Positions 6,526-21,207 of a DNA stretch of 21,207 bases are shown piece after piece (the stretch's first letter is position 1; each line of letters begins with the position of its first letter). The notes under the pieces are model-generated. The model saw nothing but the letters and a program-made list of their open reading frames with translations. It was not told where the DNA came from and searched no databases. The DNA comes from Victivallales bacterium (GTDB lineage: Bacteria; Verrucomicrobiota; Lentisphaeria; Oligosphaerales; Oligosphaeraceae). The position numbers and the translations under genes were made by a program. Location: contig CAAGGB010000268.1 of NCBI GenBank assembly GCA_900769285.1, positions 1 to 21,207 on the forward strand, in the 5' to 3' direction.

Positions 6526-6595
6526 CGGGAATTTCCCAGGCCCGCAAATTCGCCCTCCGGCGCGAATTCGAATTTGCGTCGCGAATTCGCGCCGG
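6526..6595. promoter_or_regulatory. AATT-rich dyad module upstream of the str promoter
   Basis: Five AATT cores begin at 6530, 6547, 6565, 6571 and 6584. A 14-base perfect inverted repeat pairs CCGGCGCGAATTCG (6557-6570) with CGAATTCGCGCCGG (6582-6595). A second, overlapping dyad pairs CGCAAATTC (6543-6551) with GAATTTGCG (6570-6578). CGGGAATTT lies at 6526-6534. It begins eight bases upstream of the -35 box. No T run follows either stem, so a terminator for rpoC is less likely than an operator or UP-element role. CGGGAATTT and CGCAAATTC recur upstream of the tRNA-Thr/tuf promoter. Confidence 0.6.
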
Positions 6596-6715
6596 GGCGG
6601 AAGCGGGAAAGAGGTCGGGCTCCGCGTCTGGGTCGCCTCCCTGCGGAGGAGGCGATGCGCCAGGCGCGGAGCCCGCGCGGAGCCGGTCAGCGGCGCAGGG
6701 GCCTGCGGACCGTCA

Positions 6716-11035
<4,320 letters not shown>

Positions 11036-11170
11036 AATAACAGCCCTCCATATGCTGTAGATTCTGTCTGTCTAAACGTCTGCTGTCGAACACAATCCCC
11101 CGCCGGCGGCGGCACCCCCAGCGCCCGTCCGCGGGGGACGGGCCGGGCACCGGCCGGCGGCACCCCGGGA
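11036..11170 (-). other. rpoB-rpoC intercistronic region with hairpin and direct repeat
   Basis: These 135 bases hold a perfect stem, GCCCGTCC (11123-11130) with GGACGGGC (11136-11143), around a five-base loop. It is flanked by a 12-base direct repeat CGGCGGCACCCC (11107-11118 and 11155-11166). GGCCG/CGGCC forms a further small stem at about 11141-11155. No U tract follows, so read-through into rpoC is expected. Most rpoB-rpoC gaps are shorter. I see no gene in it. Confidence 0.6.
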
Positions 11171-15184
<4,014 letters not shown>

Positions 15185-15867
15185 GCTCAATCCTGCCTTT
15201 TGCTCTTCTAAGGTTCCGCTGATGTTCCGTGCTTGCATTCGCAAAGACGCCTCAGACCGGCGTGGCGGCTTGGTCCTCGTCCTCCGGCTGCGCCGGAACA
15301 CCCCGCGGCCGCCACCGCGCATACGCTCTCACTGCTGGCTCCCCACTCCCGGAGAGCATCTCCCGCTGTCCCAACACGATGATGCCATGGACGCCCTGCC
15401 GCCGGCAAATTCACCCCGCGGCCATCCGCCCCGGATGCCTTCCGCAGCCGGGACATGCCTGTCTTCGCGCCAACGCACTCCCGACATGCCACCCATCACC
15501 AAAAAATCAACACCTGCACCGCGTGCCCGCCACCACACGAAACGAAAACGACACGGCCCACGCCATCGCCGCCGCTGCGGCCAGCCTCGTCGGCCCTGGG
15601 CGCGACCTGTCCTGCTGCGACTTCCGTTCCGCGCTTCCGTCCCGGCCAGCTACGAACCGGACTGACGGACAGCCACGTCTTCCCATCCTCCTCTTGTCTG
15701 TGTCCCACAATCCGGGAACCAATCCACCCGGAATCCCCCTGTCGAATCCGACGCTCGCCGAAAATCCGCGAGCTGAGGAATGGAACGCCGGCCTCACCGC
15801 ACACTGGAGGGCATGCGGCCATGACCGGCGTCCATTCTGGAGCTGCTCTAGGCAGCGAAAGCCAACG
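15185..15867. other. 683-base gap between rplL and rpoB, no supported gene
   Basis: Open frames exist on both strands, the longest minus-strand one about 108 codons (15496-15822). None has a convincing ribosome-binding site or recognisable protein motifs. The plus strand is C-rich and G-poor in places, for example 15481-15540, so the transcript would be G-rich. TCCGGC/GCCGGA forms a short hairpin at 15283-15297 and TCCGGG/CCCGGA another at about 15711-15732. GAATTTGC on the minus strand (15405-15412) echoes the motif at the two good promoters. A very weak promoter-like pair, TTGCCG (15403-15408) and CATCAT (15379-15384), lies 18 bases apart. No U-tailed terminator is seen. Confidence 0.6.
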
Positions 15868-16272
15868 TCACTTGACTTCGATCTTGGCGCCGGCAGCCTC
15901 GAGCTTCGCCTTCAGGTCGGCGGCCTCTTCCTTGCTGACAGCTTCCTTGATGGGCTTCGGGGCACCCTCGACCAGGTCCTTCGCTTCCTTCAGACCGAGA
16001 CCGGTGATGGCACGGACTTCCTTGATGACGCCGATCTTGTTCGCACCGGCCTCAACCAGGATCACGTCAAACTCAGTCTTCTCCTCAGCGGCTTCGGCGG
16101 CGGCGGCAGGGGCGGCGCCAGCGGCGGCGACGGCGACAGGAGCAGCCGCGCTCACACCAAGACGCTCTTCCAGAGCCTTCACCAGCTTCGACACTTCAAG
16201 AACCGTCAGACCCTCGATGTAAGAGATGAACTCTTCCATTTTGGCATCAACAACACTGTTTTCCTCGGACAT
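15868..16272 (-). CDS. rplL: 50S ribosomal protein L7/L12
   Basis: L7/L12 forms the mobile stalk that recruits and activates translational GTPases. The 134-residue product has an N-terminal dimerisation domain (MEEFISYIEGLTVLEVSKLV region), an alanine-rich hinge (about 45-65) and the C-terminal factor-binding domain with FDVILVEAGANKIGVIKEVR and GLGLKEAKDLVEGAPKPIKE. ATG at 16272 is chosen over one five codons upstream because GGAGG lies eight bases before it. The gene follows rplJ after 26 bases, as in nearly all bacteria. The hinge is slightly long but ordinary. Confidence 0.97.
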   Translation of the reverse strand: MSEENSVVDAKMEEFISYIEGLTVLEVSKLVKALEERLGVSAAAPVAVAAAGAAPAAAAEAAEEKTEFDVILVEAGANKIGVIKEVRAITGLGLKEAKDLVEGAPKPIKEAVSKEEAADLKAKLEAAGAKIEVK

Positions 16273-16298
16273 GTGGGTATCCTCCATTTACACGTAAA

Positions 16299-16835
16299 TT
16301 ATGCCACCGCTTCTTTCTTCTTCGCGACAGCATCCAGAACATAAACAATACTCGCGATCTTCGCGTTGAGCACGCGGACCAACTGGCTTCCGGGAGCCTG
16401 CAGCAGACCCAGCAACTGGGCCAGCAGAACCTCGCGGGAGGGCAGGTCGGCCACGGCGTCCACGTCGGCCGGAGACAGCAGAGCGCCGTCCAGCACGCCG
16501 TACTTCACGTTGACGTTGTCCTTGCCCTTCGCGAACTCGCGGACAATCTTGGCCATGGCAACCGCGTCGCAGTCGCCGCTGACCAGCGCCGTGTCGTGGT
16601 CCAGCGGCGCGTCGGCCAGAGCCTGGATGCCGAGCTTGGCGGCAGCCTTCTTGACCAGCGTGTTCTGAACCACGTGGCACTCGGCGTTCACGGCCGCCAG
16701 CTTGCCACGGAACTCGTTGAAGACGTTCGCAGTCAATCCCTGGTAGGAGATCAAAATCGCGGGACGATCCTTCAGCAAGGCCTCGACGGCGTTGCCGATC
16801 TGAATCTTTTCCGGTCTAAGCGCTTTCTTTCTCAT
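16299..16835 (-). CDS. rplJ: 50S ribosomal protein L10
   Basis: L10 anchors L7/L12 dimers to 23S rRNA as the stalk base. The 178-residue product has RPEKIQIGNAVEALLKDRPA, ILISYQGLTANVFNEFRGKL, VVQNTLVKKA and the C-terminal L12-binding helix LVRVLNAKIASIVYVLDAVA. Length is typical. AGGA lies close to the ATG, and only six bases separate the rplA stop from it, so there is no room for the long rplJ leader on which L10-L12 acts in E. coli. Any such site would have to lie inside rplA. Translation is probably coupled to rplA. Confidence 0.97.
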   Translation of the reverse strand: MRKKALRPEKIQIGNAVEALLKDRPAILISYQGLTANVFNEFRGKLAAVNAECHVVQNTLVKKAAAKLGIQALADAPLDHDTALVSGDCDAVAMAKIVREFAKGKDNVNVKYGVLDGALLSPADVDAVADLPSREVLLAQLLGLLQAPGSQLVRVLNAKIASIVYVLDAVAKKKEAVA

Positions 16836-16841
16836 GGTTCC

Positions 16842-17537
16842 TTACGCCTTCGCTGCAATTTTGGCGTCCAGGCGGATGCCGGGACTCATGGTGGAACTCA
16901 GCGTCCAGGACAGCAGGTACGTGCCCTTCGCGGAGGAGGGGCGGGCGCGGAGGATCGTGGAGAGGACAGCCTCGCCATTCTCGATCAGCGCCTCGGCCGT
17001 GAAGGACAGCTTGCCAATCGGGACGTTGACGACGCCCGCGCGGTCGCAGCGGTACTCGACTCGGCCGGCCTTCGCCTCACGGACGGCCGTGGCCGTGTCT
17101 TCCGTGACGGTGCCAGTCTTGGGGTTCGGCATCAGTCCGCGGGGACCGAGGACACGGCCCAGCGTACGGACTTCCTTCATCGCCGACGGCGTGGCAATCA
17201 GGACATCGAAGTCCAGCCAGCCGCCCTTGATGCGCTGAAGCAGCTCTTCATAGCCGACTTCATCGGCGCCAGCGTCCTTCGCGCGCTGGGCGAACTCGCC
17301 CTCCGCGATCACCACAACCGTCTGCTTCTTGCCGGTTCCCTGGGGGAGAACCATGGCGCCGCGGACGATCTGGTCGGACTGACGGGGGTCAATGCCGAGG
17401 CGGAAGCTCATCTCAACCGTCTCGTCGAACTTGGTGGTGGGCATCTTCTTGAGCAGGTCCATCGCGTCTTTCAGCGAGTAGAAGACCGTGCGGTCAACCA
17501 GGCCCATCCGGGAACGATAAAGTTTACTTCTCTTCAT
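16842..17537 (-). CDS. rplA: 50S ribosomal protein L1
   Basis: L1 forms the mobile L1 stalk that guides deacylated tRNA from the E site and in many bacteria represses rplK-rplA. The 231-residue product has LKDAMDLLKKMPTTKFDETV, GTGKKQTVVVIAEGE, VLGPRGLMPNPKTGTVTEDT and a conserved AKAGRVEYRCDRAGVVNVPI region. ATG at 17537 (MKRSKLYRSRMG) is preferred to one four codons upstream because GAGG lies six bases before it. This start lies inside rplK and overlaps its end by 14 bases, so the two are translationally coupled. Length is normal. Confidence 0.96.
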   Translation of the reverse strand: MKRSKLYRSRMGLVDRTVFYSLKDAMDLLKKMPTTKFDETVEMSFRLGIDPRQSDQIVRGAMVLPQGTGKKQTVVVIAEGEFAQRAKDAGADEVGYEELLQRIKGGWLDFDVLIATPSAMKEVRTLGRVLGPRGLMPNPKTGTVTEDTATAVREAKAGRVEYRCDRAGVVNVPIGKLSFTAEALIENGEAVLSTILRARPSSAKGTYLLSWTLSSTMSPGIRLDAKIAAKA

Positions 17538-17958
17538 CGACCACCTCAATTCCCATGCTACGTGCTGTGCCGGCGATGATCTTCACCGCTGCGTCCATCG
17601 AACGAGCGTTCAGGTCATTCTGCTTCACTTTGGCGATCTCCTCGAGATCCTTCCGGGTGACCTTGGCAACCACCTCGCGGCCCGCCGTGTGGGCGCCGGA
17701 GGCGATGTTGGCGGCCTTCTTCAGAAGGACGGACGCGGGTGGCGACTTGCAGATGAACGTGAACGACTTGTCCTGGTAAACGGTGATGACGACCGGGATG
17801 ATCAACCCGGAACTCGCCTGAGTCGCAGCGTTGAACTGCTTGCAGAATTCCATGATGTTGACACCAGCCTGACCCAGGCTCGGTCCGACGGGAGGAGCTG
17901 GGTTGGCGGCGCCGGCAGGAATCTGCAAACGAACAGTACCAACGACTTTCTTTGCCAT
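17524..17958 (-). CDS. rplK: 50S ribosomal protein L11
   Basis: L11 binds the GTPase-associated centre of 23S rRNA and is needed for RelA activation and release-factor function. The 144-residue product has the N-terminal proline-rich GAANPAPPVGPSLGQAGVNI with the prolines of the thiostrepton-contact helix, FTFICKSPPASVLLKKAA, and the RNA-binding C-terminal domain with GTARSMGIEV. Length is typical. AAGG lies five bases before the ATG. It follows nusG after 84 bases and overlaps rplA. I see no clear L1-binding mimic in the leader. Confidence 0.97.
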   Translation of the reverse strand: MAKKVVGTVRLQIPAGAANPAPPVGPSLGQAGVNIMEFCKQFNAATQASSGLIIPVVITVYQDKSFTFICKSPPASVLLKKAANIASGAHTAGREVVAKVTRKDLEEIAKVKQNDLNARSMDAAVKIIAGTARSMGIEVVDEEK

Positions 17959-18042
17959 AACTACCTTCTACCTTTCCATTACCCTGGTCAGGACTGGCAG
18001 GCATCCTCCCAGGATAATGATGCTAATTGTTAGTCTTTCCGA

Positions 18043-18627
18043 TTAGCCGCGTGGTTCTTCCGCGGCCTCGACCTGCCAAAAACTCACATCGCAGATGGTG
18101 CTGCGACCAAAGATGGTGACGTTGACCTTCAGACGCTGACGCTCGTCGTCCACGCTGTCGACGACGCCCTCGATGCTCTCGAAGGGGCCCTCCTTGACGA
18201 CGACGACATCACCGACCTTCCAGGACATGGCGGGCATGGGCTTGTCGGCGTCCTCCTCGGCCTGGCGGAGGTGCGCGACCTCATCGTCGGAGAGGGGGAT
18301 GGGCAATTCGCTGCCCATGAAGTTGATGACGCCCTTGGTGTCCTTGATGAACTGCCAGAATTCGGGAATGACGCGGCCAGTCTCGTCGTAGATGCGGGCA
18401 CAGATGAAGACATAGCCGGGGAAGGACTTCTGCTGGCGGACGCGCTCCTTCTTGTCCTTCCGCTCGATGACCTTTTTGGTGGGGAGGAGAAGCTCCTCCA
18501 TGCCGTCATCAATGCCGTTGTCCAGGTTGCGCTGGTGGCGGTTGGTCAGGCTCTCGACCACGCGCTGCTCCTGTCCGGACATCACCTGGACGGTGTACCA
18601 GCGCTTCACTCCAATCTTCTCTGACAT
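18043..18627 (-). CDS. nusG: Transcription termination/antitermination factor NusG
   Basis: NusG binds RNA polymerase through its NGN domain and Rho or S10 through its KOW domain. The 194-residue product has the NGN domain (WYTVQVMSGQEQRVVESL near the start; KSFPGYVFICARI in the middle) and a C-terminal KOW domain (KVGDVVVVKEGPFESIEGVV; VNVTIFGRST). Length is slightly above E. coli's 181. An insertion after RHQRNLDNG, rich in acidic and basic residues (EELLLPTKKVIERKDKKERV), is common in the family. AGGG lies about seven bases upstream of the ATG. Neighbours secE and rplK are the standard ones. Confidence 0.97.
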   Translation of the reverse strand: MSEKIGVKRWYTVQVMSGQEQRVVESLTNRHQRNLDNGIDDGMEELLLPTKKVIERKDKKERVRQQKSFPGYVFICARIYDETGRVIPEFWQFIKDTKGVINFMGSELPIPLSDDEVAHLRQAEEDADKPMPAMSWKVGDVVVVKEGPFESIEGVVDSVDDERQRLKVNVTIFGRSTICDVSFWQVEAAEEPRG

Positions 18628-18679
18628 CCTCGTGCCCTCAAACTCTTATCTGAACCAGTTTCCGCAGGGGCATCGCGTG

Positions 18680-18874
18680 TCACATGCAGATCATCTTGAT
18701 GGCCATCATGAAGAACTGGTCGGCCACAAACAGGAAGGCGGCCATCAGGATGAAGAAGCTGACGCAGGCAATCGTCTCGCCCTTCAGCTCGCGGCGGGTG
18801 GGCCAGGAGCATTTCTTCAGGTCGGCGACCGTATCGCTGTACAGTTCCTTGATGGCTTCGATGGGATTCCTCAT
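18680..18874 (-). CDS. secE: Preprotein translocase subunit SecE
   Basis: SecE clamps the SecY channel in the inner membrane. The 64-residue product has the amphipathic N-terminal helix (IEAIKELYSDTVADLKKCSW), the conserved WPTRRELKGET linker and one membrane helix (IACVSFFILMAAFLFVADQF), the single-span form. The start at 18874 gives MRNPIEAIKEL; 23 upstream codons in frame are not family-like. AGGA lies just upstream of the ATG. The position directly before nusG is almost universal in bacteria. Confidence 0.95.
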   Translation of the reverse strand: MRNPIEAIKELYSDTVADLKKCSWPTRRELKGETIACVSFFILMAAFLFVADQFFMMAIKMICM

Positions 18875-19058
18875 CTTTCCTAGTCCCTCTGCATCGCTGA
18901 TGTGCTTTCCCCCCAAACGGCAATCTCGCGCTGGGTCTTTCAACGGCGGCAGCCACGATTGCGAACTGCCCCGGCCGGCGCCTCGCGATGGCGCGCCCCG
19001 CCGAGGTGCCGCTTCGCTCCAGGACGTTCCCGGAATGGGCTACCCCAAATCAAAAAAA
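18875..19058 (-). other. tRNA-Trp to secE spacer
   Basis: A run of seven T on the minus strand (19052-19058) directly follows the encoded CCA of tRNA-Trp. Further on, GGCGCCTCG (18977-18985) pairs with CGAGGTGCC (19002-19010) with one G-U pair, over a 16-base loop. I found no convincing promoter for secE here, so secE is probably read from upstream. Confidence 0.45.
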
Positions 19059-19134
19059 TGGCAGGTGAGACACGGATCGAACGTGCGACCTGCGGTTTTG
19101 GAGACCGCTGCTCTACCAATTGAGCTACTCACCT
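19059..19134 (-). tRNA. trnW: tRNA-Trp (anticodon CCA)
   Basis: The minus strand folds as a complete 76-base cloverleaf: acceptor AGGUGAG/CUCACCU, D arm GCUC/GAGC with AAUUGGUA, anticodon stem GCGGU/ACCGC with loop CUCCAAA (anticodon CCA), a five-base variable loop and a T arm with UUCGAUC. The discriminator is G73, the usual tryptophan identity base, and CCA is encoded. tRNA-Trp between rpmG and secE is a common bacterial arrangement. Confidence 0.97.
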
Positions 19135-19144
19135 GCTTGGTTTG

Positions 19145-19166
19145 CCCTACGACCGAAACCGTAGGG
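19145..19166 (-). other. Stem-loop between rpmG and tRNA-Trp
   Basis: CCCTACG (19145-19151) pairs exactly with CGTAGGG (19160-19166) around an eight-base loop. No T run follows on the minus strand. It lies 36 bases after the rpmG stop and about ten bases before the tRNA 5' end. It may mark RNA processing that frees the tRNA from the rpmG message. Confidence 0.5.
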
Positions 19167-19201
19167 ACTATGTGTTGCATCACGGATGGCCAGTCAGACG
19201 A

Positions 19202-19354
19202 CTAGCGGGTCTCGCGGTGCAGTGTGCGCTTCTTCTCGAACGGACAGAACTTAATCTTTTCCAGACGGCCAGGAGTGTTGCGCTTGTTCTTGGTCGTCGT
19301 GTAGTTGCGGCTCTTGCACTCGGTGCAGGCCAAGATGACAATTTCACGAGGCAT
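19202..19354 (-). CDS. rpmG: 50S ribosomal protein L33
   Basis: L33 is a small 50S protein near the E site. The 50-residue product begins MPREIVILACTECKSRNY, continues TTTKNKRNTPGRLEKIK and ends FCPFEKKRTLHRETR, a clear L33. Cysteines are at 10, 13 and 37, but position 40, the fourth zinc ligand in zinc-binding L33, is Glu. The protein is thus between the four-Cys and Cys-free forms. GGAG lies about ten bases upstream of the ATG. It lies between tuf and tRNA-Trp, a usual arrangement. Confidence 0.95.
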   Translation of the reverse strand: MPREIVILACTECKSRNYTTTKNKRNTPGRLEKIKFCPFEKKRTLHRETR

Positions 19355-19382
19355 GGGATGACGACTCCATCATTCGCCCCCG

Positions 19383-19417
19383 GCGGCTCCACCGTTCCGG
19401 TGGGAATGTGGAGCCGC
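19383..19417 (-). other. Two mutually exclusive hairpins between tuf and rpmG
   Basis: GCGGCTCCAC (19383-19392) pairs exactly with GTGGAGCCGC (19408-19417), giving a 10-bp stem with a 15-base loop. An alternative stem, CCACCG (19389-19394) with CGGTGG (19398-19403), uses part of the same left arm and would exclude it. No U tract follows on the minus strand. It lies 13 bases beyond the tuf stop and about 28 bases before the rpmG ATG. Confidence 0.6.
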
Positions 19418-19430
19418 TTTGGGAAGCTAC

Positions 19431-20639
<1,209 letters not shown>

Positions 20640-20667
20640 TGTCCTAAATCCTTCTCCGTTAAACCTT

Positions 20668-20695
20668 GTCGTCCAGACAATCACAAAAGGACGAC
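20668..20695 (-). other. 5' leader hairpin of tuf
   Basis: GTCGTCC (20668-20674) pairs exactly with GGACGAC (20689-20695) around a 14-base A-rich loop. If transcription begins at the -10 box at 20700-20705, this stem would be at the very 5' end of the tuf mRNA, a place where a hairpin can slow decay. It ends about 28 bases before the tuf ATG. Confidence 0.5.
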
Positions 20696-20699
20696 TGAC

Positions 20700-20708
20700 A
20701 CTATATCA
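20700..20708 (-). promoter_or_regulatory. Possible extended -10 promoter for tuf
   Basis: TGATATAGT on the minus strand has an extended -10 TG, one spacer base and TATAGT, five of six to consensus. A TTGACT lies upstream but only 12 bases away, too close for a normal -35, so this would have to act as an extended -10 promoter. It lies between tRNA-Thr and tuf, and would let tuf be read apart from the tRNA transcript. Confidence 0.4.
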
Positions 20709-20769
20709 AGAATGGTGAGTCAACACAGAATCCGCCGCCAGGCCAATCCGCCATCCGTAAATAGCAAGA

Positions 20770-20845
<76 letters not shown>

Positions 20846-20958
20846 AGCCTGAAATCCAGGACTGACAGCAGGCGAGGCCTTAGACCACCTTGGGCAAGGC
20901 GGCTTCCTTTAACTCAACCCTGCTGTCGTTGTGTGCCCTTCGTTCCGGACACATCAAT

Positions 20959-20986
20959 ACAATATCCCACCTTCGGCGAAAGTCAA
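20959..20986 (-). promoter_or_regulatory. Sigma70-type promoter of tRNA-Thr and tuf
   Basis: On the minus strand TTGACT (20981-20986), five of six to consensus, is followed after 16 bases by TATTGT (20959-20964), four of six. The 16-base spacing is the same as at the str promoter. Start would be near 20952, about 107 bases before the tRNA. This is the first promoter of the whole series. Confidence 0.7.
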
Positions 20987-20996
20987 ACCGCCATGA

Positions 20997-21067
20997 GGAA
21001 TTTTTGTTCGTTTTCGGCGGAATTTTTCCGGTTCCAGCCCGAATTCGGGAATTTGGGGCGCAAATTC
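20997..21067. promoter_or_regulatory. Phased AATT module upstream of the tRNA-Thr/tuf promoter
   Basis: AATT cores begin at 20999, 21021, 21042, 21050 and 21063. Four of them are spaced 22, 21 and 21 bases, two helical turns. GGAATTTTT occurs twice (20997 and 21019). CCCGAATTCGGG (21038-21049) is a perfect palindrome. CGGGAATTT (21046-21054) and CGCAAATTC (21059-21067) are shared with the str module. It may be curved DNA, an UP-like region or an operator. Confidence 0.55.
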
Positions 21068-21095
21068 ATGGTTTCGGGCCTGATGAATGGCTCTT

Positions 21096-21203
21096 GAGCC
21101 CCAAGGGCCTCTGGGGCTTCTAGGGCTTCTAGGGCTTCTAGGGCTTCTAGGGCTTCTAGGGCTTCTAGGGCTTCTAGGGCTTCTAGGGCTTCTAGAGTCC
21201 CTA
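21096..21203. repeat. Nine-base tandem array (unit GGGCTTCTA), right end
   Basis: Nine perfect copies of GGGCTTCTA fill 21114-21194. Decayed units flank them: GAGCCCCAA and GGGCCTCTG before (21096-21113), GAGTCCCTA after (21195-21203). The window ends four bases later. The array lies about 130 bases upstream of the -35 box of the tRNA-Thr/tuf promoter. It shares its period, orientation and 7 of 9 unit bases with the left-end array. Confidence 0.95.
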
Positions 21204-21207
21204 GAGC

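Noticed and set aside
6557..6595. Terminator for rpoC at the 14-bp palindrome
   Set aside because: No U tract follows on the minus strand and the sequence is repeated in part upstream of another promoter; an operator or upstream module fits better.
15496..15822. A 108-codon minus-strand frame in the rplL-rpoB gap
   Set aside because: Only a weak ribosome-binding site and no family resemblance; a chance open frame in GC-rich DNA is more likely.
15229..16344. A 371-codon plus-strand frame covering the rplL-rpoB gap and rplL
   Set aside because: Its second half is antisense to rplL and its first half has no recognisable motif.
20983..21207. Minus-strand frame with Glu-Ala-Leu repeats running in from the window edge
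   Set aside because: Open only because the nine-base unit keeps one frame stop-free; the rest is AT-rich promoter-like sequence. Not listed as a gene.

Overview
The window is about 21.2 kb of core translation and transcription genes from a GC-rich bacterium. Every recognisable gene lies on the minus strand. Read in the direction of transcription (high to low coordinates), the order is: tRNA-Thr(GGU), tuf, rpmG, tRNA-Trp(CCA), secE, nusG, rplK, rplA, rplJ, rplL, rpoB, rpoC, rpsL, rpsG, an EF-G-like gene in the fusA slot, rpsJ, rplC, rplD, rplW, rplB, rpsS. This joins the tufB/secE/nusG, L11-L10-rpoBC, str and S10 operons end to end. No gene is seen on the plus strand; the long plus-strand reading frames are antisense shadows of rpoB, rpoC and tuf.

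The sequence does not name the organism. Three features resemble Bacteroidota or the PVC superphylum (Kiritimatiellota, Lentisphaerota, Verrucomicrobiota): an L2 with HPMGGGEG, a divergent EF-G with the GTTVTDW switch region, and weak or absent Shine-Dalgarno sequences at some starts. I favour PVC, as inference from protein style only.

Layout. 2-91: a nine-base tandem array. 93-139: a strong intrinsic terminator closing the S10 gene set directly after rpsS, so rplV, rpsC, rplP and the rest are not contiguous here. 159-3189: the short S10 cluster. 3282-6420: the str cluster, with its own promoter at about 6491-6518. 6716-15184: rpoC and rpoB. 15185-15867: an unusually long gap with no gene I can support. 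15868-18874: rplL, rplJ, rplA, rplK, nusG, secE. 19059-20845: tRNA-Trp, rpmG, tuf, tRNA-Thr. 20959-20986: the promoter heading the whole series. 21096-21203: a second nine-base tandem array. The two arrays have the same period and orientation and match at 7 of 9 unit positions. They sit at both ends of the window, which may therefore be an assembly contig that broke in repeats.

How the genes work together: EF-Tu, EF-G and the r-proteins make and run the ribosome; RpoB and RpoC are the catalytic core of RNA polymerase; NusG joins RNA polymerase to the ribosome or to Rho; SecE anchors the export channel. The least expected signals are the paired nonamer arrays, an AATT-rich upstream module with the shared motif GAATTTGCG at the two best promoters, the EF-G lacking the domain IV tip histidine, the RpoB with Asn at the rifampicin His526 site, and a series of perfect intercistronic stem-loops without U tails.
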